A stretch of 64,000 bases of DNA, from positions 4,720,029 to 4,784,028 of the forward strand of contig CM029121.1 in assembly GCA_016859345.1 (NCBI GenBank). Direction: 5' to 3'. A model generated the notes under the pieces. The model saw only the letters and a list, made by a program, of their open reading frames with translations. It did not search any database and had not been told where the DNA came from. Positions within the stretch are counted from its first letter, which is position 1; the number at the start of each line of letters is the position of its first letter. Source of the stretch: Istiophorus platypterus. Lineage: Eukaryota > Chordata > Actinopteri > Istiophoriformes > Istiophoridae. Shown in pieces: positions 27,391-38,724 of the stretch. The position numbers and the translations under genes are program-made.

Positions 27391-30300
27391 GCATATGTGC
27401 ACAAAAGCTTTCTGGCAAGTAGTAATGTCTGTGTTTTTCCAGGATGTTGCTGTATTGTAAAGTAGTGTGTATGACCTCATGGATGAGGTTGTATATAGTC
27501 ATCAGTGATTGTGTTTTCATGGGTTTGTGTTTTAATGTGTGACAGGAGAGACTATGTGATTTTTTTTTAAAGTCCTGTGGTTTTCTTTTTAATAAGTACT
27601 ATGAAGTCTTCCCAGCAGGTTGATAAAATATATCATGGAGTGCCAATAGCTTTGCTCAGCTCCAACTCTGTTGGTATCTCTCTCTGAGCAGCTCAGTCTA
27701 ACTCTCTGAATTCTCTCCATCAATGAGGGGGAGCAGGAGAAGGAAGCGGAGATGTGAGGGAGTAGTAGGGATGAGGACAAAGCGAAAGGAAGGCAACGGA
27801 AGGAGGATAGAGTCAGTAGAGATAAAGAGGAACGTGGTGAGGAGCAGGAGATGAGGAAGAGGAAGTGTAAAGGAGTTGAACCTAGAGAGAAAGAGCAGAT
27901 AAGCCATTTCCAAATGTTTATGGTTATGGGTCTTTCTGTGGACCGTAAAGCACCTTCTCAATATTATAATACCCTGATTTATGGTAGTACATTATTCTTG
28001 GCAATGCTGTCTGATCATATCAGAGTAAATCAACAACTGCATTTGGTCTTCCTTTCATTTTTTTTAAGAATAAAATTATTCTTATTATTTGTTTGGTATT
28101 GTTTTTGTCTTTTGTCGGTTTTTAAAATAAAATGCTATGAATTGTGGGTAGTTCACTCAAGTCTGAAGACTTGGTAGAAAGTGCACATAGATTAAAATAG
28201 TCTGACCTTATGGGAAATATTCTTATTTATTTTCTGTTGGGTGTATCTTAGCCTAAAGACTGAAACCAGCCTTACTTTCTCTGTAGGAAGTTAAAAAATT
28301 CCGCTTACCAGCACCTAAAAACCTCACTAATTAACATGTTATACTTTTTGTTTTAATCCAAAAAAGACAACAATTAAAAACAACTAGTTGTTGCTTTACA
28401 TGGACGTTTTGTTACCTGGGGCCCTAGAGCAGGGCTGGCTTTTTCCCATGTCCACTTTCTACACAACACCTTTAACTCCATTCAACAGACGGCCTCCTCA
28501 GTGTGCTTCAGGAGGGTGGAGTTTTGTGGTGGGCTCAGCCCCCAACAAACACACAACACTGACTAAGAACAAGTTGTCATGTCTGGCTATCTAAAAAATA
28601 AGGTTAAAGCTCGGTGAAAGGGTCCCTGGCTACAGTGTCCCAAATTATACATTACTCTTTACTAAAACCTGCCCTAAAAATAAAATGAATGAATGACTGA
28701 ATTGATGGTAAATTTTACAATGTGTCTACTGCTGACATAGTCTTGATGTCTCTCCTCCTGTACTTGTAACTGAAAATGGAGGCAGACAAAGAGCACCTTA
28801 TGACTGTCTGGCTGTATACTGTACATTCCCACTGCAGCAGAACAGGATGCAAACTCCCATCCTCCTCGTTTGGTTAGACAGACTGAAATATAACACATTT
28901 CATAGACAAGCGCTTTCTGTTTCTCTGTGTGTGTTATCATAAGAAGATATGAGAGGCAACACTGGCAGATGTGTCACACAGAGCAGGTTTTGTTCTGCTC
29001 CTAAAGGTCAGAGTGAAATAGGAAAAGCTATTTGTATCATACATTATAAGGTTAATCTACAGTAGTTAGCAATGAAATAGTTGGTTTATTAATGGAAATA
29101 TCTCTTTTTTGATTAAAAACAAGTGATCCTTAATGAACATTTTAATTGTTTAGATTAATACCCAAACATAAATATTCAGTGTTTTCAGCTACCCAGTGAT
29201 GAGTTTTTACAGCTATTCTCCACTTTGCATCACTGATGATTAAATGCCTTTGCATTTTCGACTGCCAGTCTGAAGATCAAGCACCTTAAAGATGTCACCT
29301 TGGGCTCTGGGAACTTATGATAGACATTTTGCATATCTGTTCAGCATAATTTAAGCATTTAGATTAAATGATCATTAGTAGCACTTGTGAGTTGCTCTGG
29401 ATAAAAGCATTTGCCAAATTAGAAAATGTAATGTAATTTTATAATAAAAGGCTCAAAATTCTTGCTTATACTTGCTTAAATGAGTGTTAATTAATTGAGA
29501 GTTTATTGTAAAATGTTAACATTATACACATGACTAAAAGTTATCTCTCAGGAAAAGCTTTTGGTGTATCAGCAATATGTTGACAAAACATTGATGTAAT
29601 GACCAGCACAAATCCGTGAGGCTGTACTGGATGTAAATTGCTGGTACCACCATCATAATATAGCATGTTAACATTTGTAAATTAGCACCAAATTCTAGAT
29701 GAAAAGTTTAGGGATTGACAAAGTTATTAGACTTCATCTGGAAGGAAATATGATCGTGTGCAACATTTAATGGCAACACAGCGAAAAGTTGTTGAGATAT
29801 TCAGTCTGGTCCAAACTGCTTAACTAACTTCCAGAAATGGCAAGATCACAGCTACAAATATACCTTGAGCAAATACTGCATAGCGCCATAATGAAATTCT
29901 AGAGATGACGTCTGCAGTCATCCAGATATTACATAGTTTTATAAAGTCTGCTTTTTAATGTGAACTTCCAAATGGCAGCAGATTTTGCATCAAAGGTTTG
30001 TTCTTCTCAAAGAGTCAAAGTGTAACTTCGAAGACAGAACATAGACATGTATAAACAGAGGCACCCAGGGTTCAGCTGGATATATGCTGCTCTGATAAAA
30101 GAAAAAAAAGAAGAAGAGGCATACATCAGCACAAGTTACAACTCTACAGCCAACTCTGAGTCTACAAAAGATTTGGTCTGTGTTTTGCATTATGGGCTGT
30201 ATAGGACAAGGTGAACATGTTTGAATAATGATACCTTCTTGGCCTTACTGTACCTTCACACAGTATGCTGCTGTCTAACAGCAGGTCATATTCTATTTAT

Positions 30301-33300
30301 CTATCAGTGTTTGTCACACCGTTTGGATTCACGGCACTGAATCATGTTCTTGCATCTTGTCATCTGACGTCTGTATGCTTTACGTTTATCCTACTGTATG
30401 TGCTAGTGTGGAGCTATGTGATTGTAATATGATTTACTGGCACAGAAAGCGTTCCAATTTTGATTTTTTTTTTGCAAGTATACATCTTTTGACTACATAG
30501 CTGTCTGCTCTTGGAGCCAATATGGCTTTGAGACAGCTGTGTAAAACTGCAAAAATATTGATTCACATTGTTGATTTTCTCACTTTCAAGTTATCTAACT
30601 TTTTATTTTGCTGTAAGAATCTGAATAAATCAGTCGTCACCATCATTCTTCTCTCTTCCTGTGTTGGCAGCCATGCAGCAGGCTATGACAGTGACCCCAG
30701 CACTCCCATGGTGTACAGCTGCAGTACGCAGTACCGCATACACACACATGGAGTTTTCAGGGGCATACAGGTAAGATATGTACCTGGCATACTGAAAACC
30801 TTAGACCAGTGTAAGAATAGTGTAACAAAAGAGACACCAAGAAACATATTTCAATGAGTGGAGGGGCTGATGCAGTTAACAGTGTATGTGAGGAGAAAGT
30901 ACTGATATGTAGCAGAGCAGAGATATACAAGCACGCGCACACACACACACACTCAAACACACACACACACTCACGGATGCCTACATTTGAACACACACAC
31001 ACACATTAACATGTAGTATACACACACACACACACACAGATTTTTAAAAAGCAGCCCTAAAGGCCAACAGGAATCTCTTCCACAAATCCATTAGCAGTGG
31101 AGAGACACACACACATACACACTCAGTTACACTGGGTAAAGATACAGTTTCCATACGAGGATCAGCATGTTAATAAATCATTAGATTTTAATTATTGTCT
31201 GTCAGCGGCTTTAAAGGACAGGGAGCAGAGATTCTCCAGATCTGCTCTGAGTCCACAGCAGGATTTTTTGAGGACCCCCCCCCCACTCCGACAAATGAAC
31301 TGTACAAAACACACACACCCACGCACACACACACATAAGAGGTCTGGCTCAGGGCAACACAATAAACATACTCTCACTCTTATGCCTTTTAAAGTACAGT
31401 TTAAGAGCTACTAAAATGTGACATAACAGACAGAGTTTTGTTCTTTACATCGTATTAAAGGGATTACACTATTTCTCAGTTGCTGCCAAAGGAAATACCC
31501 TACGCAGCCGTGAAATTTCATTCTTCATTAATATTAGTTTATGACCAGCAAAAATGATTACACAGCTTGTTGAAAACTGAACCGTATAATCAACATTTAC
31601 AAAACACATCACTGAATGACAGCTAATGATATCATTCTGCTGTCAGGAGCTTTGCAGGCATGTTGTATCAGTTAATATTTACTAAAATATGGAGCCCCAA
31701 AATGTTTAACAATAATTAGATAAACTGGGAATTATGAAATAAATAGTTAAATTAAATTGTGTAACATATATAATTGGACCAACAAAAAAATTAATGAAAC
31801 AATTGTGAAATGTTTTTTTTAAATATATAAAAGCTCAACATAGCATTATGAAATGTTATTTCATTGTTCTTGTTTTCATGATTTATTTTACTGGGGTTAA
31901 TTTTTTATTCTAGAATAAACCTAAACCCAACCTAACATTACGCCTACCTGGCTGGCTATCCAGCTATCCAGCTATCTGAGCAGGACTGTAAGCTTTGAAT
32001 CTTACAGAGCACCATAGTGGAGAGCCAGTTTTAACAGCAGCATCTGTTGGGTCAATTTCGAGTTTCCTCCATAGTAATTTGATTCTAAATGTTCTGACGC
32101 AAAATACACAACTCTGTGAAAAACCTTGGTTGGACTAGCCTACAGGAGCTATCTAATACTACTATAAAAATAAAGAAAAAAATGAAACAACATGTAGTAT
32201 TGCAATCAAATTATTTTACAGTTTCTTGTTTTATTTATATGTTTCACACAGCTTGTTATTAGATCATTTCCACATGTTTTATTTATCCAGTATTGAAATC
32301 TTAAGTGCTCCGTACATTAGCTCATAATAAATGATTTTAAATTTTATTGTGCATCTAACAATGAATTTCTTGAATAATTTTTAATGAGTCGGATTTTCAC
32401 CTATTGGGCTCATTTTGCATTTATGAACATGTTGCATAAAATTCCTTAGGTATCAGTATGTATTCTGCAGCATGTATTGTGCATCACCTAACCTCAGATT
32501 CATCACACTCTTTTCCTCATTTTCAACTTACACTGTTTTAGTACAATGTGGAACTTTAGGCTGAAGGTGTCCGTAGATGTTACATGGGCACTGTAAGTGG
32601 TCCCTTCTCTAGTAAGTGACGACTGTAATTTTCACATCAATAGCTGCTAACAGTACTAATTACAACAGAGCTGACCTCTAAGCCTGTTGTCATTATGCTA
32701 AACAGAGAGGAAATGAAGAGCAGATGGCTGTGGGAGGGGGAGAAACAGGCAGTTGTTCAGGCAGAAAGGGAGAAAAAAGAAAGAGGAAAGAGGTGGTAGA
32801 ATGGCACAAAGTGGAAACATCTGAATAAGAGGACAGACTGATAAATGAAGCATTAAAAAAGTCCTGAAATGTCATGTCAAATATGAAAATAGGAGAAACA
32901 AAGGCTGGCAAGGGCCATGCAAGGGTATGGAAATTAAGAACAAATGAGAAACTAAAATAAAAAGTTTGAATTTTTTGTACAGCCATGTGTTATTTCCTAT
33001 TCTCCAGCAGTGTCTGCAGTGAGCCGAGTGGCTGTAATGGGGCACTCTGGAAGGGGGTCTGTCTAACAGGCGTGACTAACAGCTCCCTTTGGGCTGCAGT
33101 CAGTCTGGGGTCATTTTACTGCTAATTCCCATCTAATGAATATATGACCATTTTATAATAATGATCCCCACGAGTCAAACACATCACATGTACTTATTTA
33201 CACACAGGACAGATTTAATTGCCTGTTTTTGAAATGACATTTTACTGGTTCATTTATTGATGTCCAGGGAGAGTGTCTGGTAATTCTGCTTTGAGTGGTT

Positions 33301-34938
33301 TGGTTTTAAATAAAGGTGTTTGGTATGTGTGTGTGTGTGTGTGTGCACGCACTTCCAGGATGTGAGGCGGGTGCCAAGCATTGCTCCAGCCATCGTGCGG
33401 TCAGAGACCAGCGAGAAGCGTCCGTTCATGTGTGCCTACCCAGGATGCAACAAACGCTACTTCAAGCTATCTCATTTGCAGATGCACAGTCGCAAACACA
33501 CAGGTAAAACCAACAAAAACAGGGAAATGTGCCATGATATCACACTTATTATGCCACTACTGGCAGGAGTATTATTATTGCCACATTTCCCTGAAGCACT
33601 GTTACTGTCGCCCATGTGTCCCTATTTAACTCAAAAGTTTTCTGTTTGGCTTTAGGAGAGCAAAATTATATGCCTCTGTGCAGGGGTGCATACATCTGTA
33701 CATCTGTCCCATTCTGAACATTATATGTCAGGAACACCTGGAAGGGAATTCAATTACATCTGGCACAGACGCCCACACAGACATCCACTTGGACTCAAGA
33801 ATGAACTGATTAGAATTTGGTTATCAAAAGGTCAAGGTCAATGCGACCTCACAAAACACATTTTTGGCCATAACTCAATACATTTGCTAATCATGATAAA
33901 ATACACTAAATACCTTTTATTAAATTCCTTCAAATTCTTCATTTCAAATATTATTGATGCTGGACAGACATGGATGAAACAGCAACTTGATTGGTTGGCG
34001 CAGGCATACAACCACGAGATGGCAGTTCTAGTAAATTGAAGTTTCCATTTTGCCCTGGTTTCCTATCATTCTATTGCAAGGAGATGCATCCTGTTTTTGG
34101 TTTTTTTTCTGTGTTTCAAAAAAACATGCCAACAACAGAGCCAGTGTTAACAGGTAGCTGGTTTATGCAGTGTTACTTCAGCAGAGTGGAGACTCTGAGG
34201 ATGTTCTTCTTGAAAAACACAAAACTCTTAGGAGCAAAGAGTCTTTCTCAGTCGTCACTCCAGTGTATTCAGTTTATTATCATAGACAATTAAAAAGAAA
34301 AAACAGACAATATTGGCATTTGAGAAGTTGGAACCAATGAATTTTTCCTTTTTTTGCTCCAAAAAATGTATAATTAATTGGTTCAAGAGTGTTGCCGATT
34401 AATTTTCGACTTGCTGATCAAGGAATCGCCTAGTGGTTTCAGCACTACAGATATTACTGTTGTCCATCTACAATATTAGACCTTCATACTCTATTTTTCT
34501 ATAAGTTGGTATTTGTTCTATGTGATATCATTAGGGATAAATTAGTGATAATCTCAGTTCAAATAAAATTTTCCCTCTCGTCTTTGTCTAGGGGAGAAAC
34601 CCTACCAGTGTGAGTTCACAGACTGTGGCCGGAGGTTTTCCCGCTCTGACCAACTCAAAAGACACCAGAGGAGGCACACAGGTTTGATTCTTTTCACTCA
34701 GTCTGCCTCCCTGTCTTTTTTAATTTCAGTCCCTCGTCTTTGCTCTCACTACTCTGCTGTTTGCATGACAGCTATGTTGTGGACTATGCAGTCCTTTGAA
34801 AGGGCACAGTTTGCAATTTGCGTACAGTGTAGCACTATACTGATCTCCCCTCAAATGAAGTTACTAAAGGCTGGCAAAACTTTGGAATGGCTTTAATGCC
34901 TGCAAGCCTCTGCTCTACTGTATTTTTCTATCTCCCTC

Positions 34939-34987
<49 letters not shown>

Positions 34988-35096
34988 TCATGTGTATGTG
35001 TTCATGTGTGTATGTGATGTTGGACATGTGTTTTCTGTATGTGTGTGTATGTGTGTATATGTGTGATGTTTGTTTACATGCGCGTGTGTGGGTGTT

Positions 35097-35145
<49 letters not shown>

Positions 35146-35703
35146 ATGCATACTGTATATGTGTTTAGGAGTTAAACCCTTCCAATGCGAGACGTGTCAG
35201 AGAAAGTTCTCTCGGTCTGACCACCTTAAGACACACACCCGGACTCATACAGGTAAAACAAGTGCGTAAACTTTTATTTTTCCATTTCTTCTTCATTCAT
35301 ATGTTTACACACTTACAGTTGCAAAGATTAAAAGTAAAATGATGTTTGTAAACGTCAAAATGTTTACAATATTACTTGATATGTGCTATTATTGGCTACA
35401 TTCGATATAAAGTCTACTTATTCTTCGCGTTCAGGTTATGATCAGCATAATATTCTAATACATCTTTCATTTTTATTTTCAAACCCCTCCTGTCCTAATT
35501 CACCCCTCTTTTCATTACTGTACCATCCCTCTCCATGTCTTCTTCAATCCGTCCTCTGTCCATCAATCCCACTTCTCTCAGGTGAGAAGCCTTTTAACTG
35601 CCGATGGCCAAACTGTCAGAAGAAGTTTGCCCGGAGCGATGAGTTGGTGCGACATCACAACATGCACCAGAGGAACCTCACCAAGCTCCAGCTGGCCATC
35701 TAA
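15151..35703 (+). CDS. wt1: wt1, Wilms tumour 1 zinc-finger transcription factor (complete, 9 coding exons)
   Basis: Encodes a nuclear DNA- and RNA-binding regulator of kidney, gonad and mesothelium development. Exons: 15151-15625, 19841-19963, 20906-21008, 25921-26004, 30671-30770, 33359-33503, 34592-34681, 35169-35252 (or -35261), 35582-35703. All introns are GT-AG and all phases join without a stop. The product is 444 aa with KTS and 441 aa without. The N-terminus begins MGSDVRDLNSLLPPVP, with an HSFIKQEP motif and a Pro-rich stretch in exon 1. The C-terminus holds four C2H2 fingers: Cys320-His342, Cys350-His372, Cys380-His400 and Cys411-His433. All zinc ligands are present. Exon sizes equal my memory of human WT1 for exons 2 (123), 3 (103), 8 (90) and 9 (84/93). 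Teleosts usually have wt1a and wt1b; I cannot tell which this is. Confidence 0.97.
15626..19840 (+). other. wt1: wt1 intron 1
   Basis: 4.2 kb. Contains CA/TG tracts, notably (TG)n at about 18945-18983, and AT-rich DNA. No other gene is seen. Distal kidney or gonad enhancers could lie here but cannot be identified by eye. Confidence 0.8.
19841..19963 (+). CDS. wt1: wt1 coding exon 2
   Basis: 123 nt between acceptor gtcgcag and donor gtgagt. Encodes a segment containing YGHTPTHHSSQF and NHSFKHED, which is diagnostic of WT1 exon 2. Confidence 0.96.
20906..21008 (+). CDS. wt1: wt1 coding exon 3
   Basis: 103 nt between acceptor ctatag and donor gtaaca. Encodes GEQQYPVPPPVYGCHTP followed by SDSCTGSQALLLR. 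A TG tract lies about 20 nt upstream of the acceptor. Confidence 0.96.
23124..23262. repeat. Compound (TG)n/(AG)n microsatellite
   Basis: A TG array of nearly 100 bp with one single-base slip at about 23200, joined to an AG array from about 23225. A separate CA-rich block follows at 23341-23409. Confidence 0.9.
23585..23637. repeat. (TC)n microsatellite
   Basis: Almost pure TC array with a single interruption, inside wt1 intron 3. Confidence 0.9.
24505..24885 (+). mobile_element. Interspersed repeat, fish type (family A, fullest copy)
   Basis: Contains, in order, 'gtccaccact', 'atgatgaaatttggtgcaga', 'tggtccccagaagatgaat' and 'catttaactcaaagcattgc'. The unit 'aactattgga ... ccccag ... gaatcc' appears twice (24535-24640 and 24670-24790), so the element has an internal duplication. 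I recognise this as an abundant percomorph repeat without coding capacity; the family name is unknown to me. Confidence 0.6.
25739..25798. repeat. (TG)n microsatellite
   Basis: Pure 60-bp TG array in wt1 intron 3, about 120 nt upstream of exon 4. Confidence 0.92.
25921..26004 (+). CDS. wt1: wt1 coding exon 4
   Basis: 84 nt between acceptor ctccacag and donor gtagga. Encodes ENLYQMTSQLECVTWNP and a diverged tail, two codons longer than the human exon as I remember it (78 nt). Confidence 0.95.
26660..26845 (-). mobile_element. Interspersed repeat, fish type (family A, copy)
   Basis: 'gggcaccatgaatgttcagg' and 'tgttgaaatatct' match in reverse the 24.5-24.9 kb copy. Decayed, in wt1 intron 4. 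Confidence 0.5.
27327..27387. repeat. Compound (TG)n/(AG)n microsatellite
   Basis: TG array to about 27352 followed by an AG array to 27387. The same TG-AG arrangement occurs at 23124-23262. Confidence 0.92.
29625..29825 (-). mobile_element. Interspersed repeat, fish type (family A, copy)
   Basis: 'atagcatgttaacatttgta', 'gatgaaaagtttagggat' and 'ttgttgagatattcagtctg' follow the reverse-strand order of the family. Decayed, in wt1 intron 4. Confidence 0.5.
30671..30770 (+). CDS. wt1: wt1 coding exon equivalent to human exon 6
   Basis: 100 nt between acceptor ttggcag and donor gtaaga. Encodes AGYDSDPSTPMVYS and TQYRIHTHGVFRGIQ, just before the finger region. It joins exon 4 directly in phase, so the mammalian exon 5 is not needed. 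Confidence 0.95.
30771..33358 (+). other. wt1: wt1 intron between coding exons 5 and 6
   Basis: 2.6 kb. CA-rich tracts lie at 30936-31040 and 31305-31335, with AT-rich DNA elsewhere. A TG tract at 33326-33345 runs almost into the acceptor. No other gene is seen. Confidence 0.8.
33359..33503 (+). CDS. wt1: wt1 coding exon equivalent to human exon 7 (zinc finger 1)
   Basis: 145 nt between acceptor cttccag and donor gtaaaa. Encodes DVRRVPSIAPAIVRSETSEK and finger 1 (C-X4-C-X12-H-X3-H). It is two codons shorter than the human exon before the finger. A (TG)n tract ends 13 nt upstream of the exon. Confidence 0.97.
33690..33930 (+). mobile_element. Teleost interspersed repeat ('ttttggccataactca' type)
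   Basis: Has 'ccacttggactcaagaatga', 'aaaaggtcaaggtcaatg', 'gacctcacaaaacaca' and 'tttttggccataactcaata' in the order of a repeat common in fish genomes. Recognition is from memory. It sits in the wt1 intron after the finger 1 exon and is not coding. Confidence 0.55.
34592..34681 (+). CDS. wt1: wt1 coding exon equivalent to human exon 8 (zinc finger 2)
   Basis: 90 nt between acceptor gtctag and a gtttga donor. Encodes finger 2 with the helix residues SRSDQLKRHQRRH, essentially identical to the family. Confidence 0.97.
34940..35144. repeat. wt1: TG-rich microsatellite region just upstream of the wt1 KTS exon
   Basis: Two long TG arrays (about 34944-34982 and 35099-35144) joined by TG-rich degenerate sequence. 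They fill nearly half of the 487-nt intron and end 24 nt before the exon at 35169. There is no ordinary polypyrimidine tract. Confidence 0.9.
35169..35261 (+). CDS. wt1: wt1 coding exon equivalent to human exon 9 (zinc finger 3, KTS)
   Basis: Runs to 35252 (84 nt, -KTS) or 35261 (93 nt, +KTS). Encodes finger 3 (CETCQRKFSRSDHLKTH) and optionally Lys-Thr-Ser. Two functional-looking donors follow each other: gtaaaa at 35253 and gtgcgt at 35262. The insertion widens the finger 3-4 linker, which in known WT1 proteins lowers DNA binding and favours RNA or splicing-related roles. Confidence 0.97.
35582..35703 (+). CDS. wt1: wt1 last coding exon (zinc finger 4)
   Basis: 122 nt including the stop TAA at 35701-35703, after acceptor tctcag. 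Encodes finger 4 (CRWPNCQKKFARSDELVRHH) and the conserved tail NMHQRNLTKLQLAI. Confidence 0.97.
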
Positions 35704-37490
35704 AGCCATGTGCAGCCCATAGTCCAGTTTTAAATGTAAACATTCAGGTTATATCTGCTTATATTTTCTGGTGGCCCCCTTCACACCTGCAAAGCCTCTG
35801 TAAAAAAGAAAAAGGTTTATGGTAGGTGTGTAACATTTAGGTTTAAATAACTAGATACCAGTCTATACTTGAAGGCAAAATTTAAATCTGTCTAAAAGAC
35901 ATGAAAAATTCTGACATCTGTGAGTAAAATTAGCTTTGTCTTGGAAAAATGTGCTGTGACTTTCAGAATGGAATTTTAACATTCTGTTTTTGTTGTTTCC
36001 AGCAATTCACATGAAATGACCAAAACCAGCAACGTCTGGAAAACTCTGCCCCTCATTCAGTTGAATAAGACCAGAATGTTGACACAATAACAACAACAAA
36101 AAATAGGATTATCTGCATTAAGTTGAACCTGGCTAAGCTTCTGTTGCAGCACAACATCATTCAGTAAGATGCTGCCTTGCATAATCAAATACATGGAAGT
36201 GCACATTTCTTGTAGATAACTTTATATTTCTACTTTTTACCTTGCAATCATGGTAAAATGTGTTGTGTAATCCATCCTTGTAACATTTTAAGCCACTATG
36301 CAGTGCTTTTGCATCTGATAAACCTTTTAACTCACCATATATACCCACCAGTACCTTCAAAAACGTGCCCTCACCAATGCAGCCACTTGTATCCTTTTTT
36401 TAACAGAGGGCTGTTTCTGAATTTGTTATTACCGAAGATGTAAATGATACAAAACAGGTCAAAAACAAATACATTTTAGGTATATGTCTTTGGAAAGGCT
36501 GGATAATTTCTGTTTTTTAGCAAACATTACTCAAACATGAATCAACAATACATATGTTGGGGGCTATTTTCAGCTGCAGATGTTGCACAGTAGTCAGAAT
36601 AACATACTAGTGTATGTGGGTTTTATTCAAAATAAATTACATTCCATGTTAATTATAAAGAAAGCACATGTCACCGAGTGCAAAGGTGTGGCTCATTTAC
36701 TTTATTTGTTTTAATTGTTTTTGGACAATGATGGAGCTCTATGGTACAGAGGAATAAGATCTGTCCTGTTTTGGCTCCACAAATAATACTCGTTTTAGAA
36801 TCAATTCATTCTTGATTGTGGTCTTTCCATAAGACTTGTTGATAATTAATAAAATATCAACCATTACCAGACCTATTAAGTATGTAAATGTTTCTTCTAG
36901 TTTTAAATTTTAATTTCATAAACTCAGTCGGCCCTGAGCTCTTCTGGGTTTTCCTAGTAGAATTCACAGGTGAAATGCATTGTCTAATGTTTATTTATAA
37001 TTTTCTTTTCTGCTGGCATAAAATGCAGTGTAAAGTAGATGTAAATATAAAAATGTGCACAATCCCCCCTAAATTTACATTTACTTTATAAGGTCCTCAT
37101 GCCCTGCACTTCTGAACTAGTCCAGAGGGAACATTTGTATCTTTCCACGTGAAGACAAAATGCTGCAGTCTTAACTCTAACATACTATCTCTTACATCAC
37201 CAATTATTGTCTGATTCCTGGCCACCAACCACAAACATGTGTACAGGGAGGTCAAAAGGCAGCCACATTCATGCTCCCTACAGCTTAGCGCCTTTTCAGC
37301 TATTGTAAATATCTCTTATGTTGAACTACTTTGGGGTGGCTTATTTATTATCTTTAATGGACAAAAATTGATTTCACTGGATTGATTTAAAGGGAGAGAG
37401 GAGTCATTTAGTGTCTCTTGTGCTTATGTGCAGCACAGCCCTCTCCGCCTCTTGTTTTCACATTTCAACAATAAAAGATAGTGCTGGCTT
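35704..37490 (+). other. wt1: wt1 3' UTR and candidate polyadenylation signals
   Basis: AATAAA hexamers occur at 36631, 36848 and 37470. The last would give a 3' UTR of about 1.8 kb, the first about 0.95 kb. No ORF is supported. Which signal is used cannot be told from sequence. Confidence 0.5.
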
Positions 37491-38657
37491 TATTTTGAAA
37501 AGATTAAATTAAGTAAACAATTTGCATCTGACACCCTGTGCAGTGTTTGCATTATAAGCTCTTTGGTGTTTTGTCTTGTCAGTAGAAAACATATTTTGCA
37601 AACACAAAAATGCCTTTAAGGTTATATTTAAAAAGCTGAACTTTTTTGCCTTTGAGTGATGTGAAAAGTGGATAATATTTTTTGTAGCAGTACTCAGAAT
37701 TCTCGGAGATAAATTGTCTGAGTCCCTTGTCTCTATGGTGTGTAAATATTGCTGGACTTTGGCAGTGTTTTAGACACTGCAAGCTCTAAAATATGTCTGG
37801 GTCACACTGGCTCTGTGGCCAGGACATTATTGTCAAGATGTAAATAATACTTCTTTACCATGGGAACTGTACTCTTTTCATGGGGAGAAACATGTAACTT
37901 AACTGATATATTTTAGACTTTCCTTGGAAGGATCCAGGATATGTTTATACTTTCTTTTTTCTTTCTTTGATGTGTATTAATATTTGAGTCATAAAACAGC
38001 AAATGTCAGTGAAACATTTTGTACTCAGAAGTGTGAGATTATTAAAAATGATGTTTTTTTTCTGTGTAAATGTATTGTGGTTGTTTTGATTCAGCAACAG
38101 TTGGTCTCTGTGGCCTTTATAATTCATTTCTGCAATTCTTTGTTGTTTTAATTATTAAGTCAACATTAATTTATTATTCAATAATGTGTTATTTACGTTA
38201 TACTGCTCGTAATCATGTCACATAATACTTTCAGCCTGTGTGTTATTAAAATATCAACTCCTCTTCACACACAGAAAGTAACATCCATGAAATATTATTG
38301 GATTAATGTATTTCCATCATCACAAGGATGCAACTGCTATATGTGAAATATGCAGCTTAACTTACAGTACCATACCCCTACCTCATGAAAAAATACACAT
38401 AAAAGTCTTCAAATGAAATATATGAAAATAATAAGTCTAGAGATTAGCAGGCCTTGACGAAGCTTCCATCCCATAATTTTCTTCAGGTTTTCTTCTTTCT
38501 TCAGTACAGTATCCACCTCTTCTTATAACGAAAACGGAACTTTTTCATTTTCAAATCTGAATTAATTGTTATTAATTGAGAAGGTTTGTGAGTGACAAGA
38601 CAAAGGGGGGAAAAAAGCTCTGAACCTTTAAATCCTACTGTGCACAGTTGCACAGTT

Positions 38658-38659
<2 letters not shown>

Positions 38660-38720
<61 letters not shown>
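38660..38720. repeat. (CA)n microsatellite
   Basis: Pure CA dinucleotide array of about 60 bp. Confidence 0.93.

Positions 38721-38724
<4 letters not shown>

Larger units (their letters stand above)
26005..30670 (+). other. wt1: wt1 intron 4 (position of the absent mammalian exon 5)
   Basis: 4.7 kb. Contains two reverse copies of repeat family A (26660-26845 and 29625-29825) and a (TG)n-(AG)n microsatellite at 27327-27387. No segment encoding anything like the 17-aa mammalian exon 5 (Ser-rich, VKWTEGQSN-like) was found. Confidence 0.7.
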
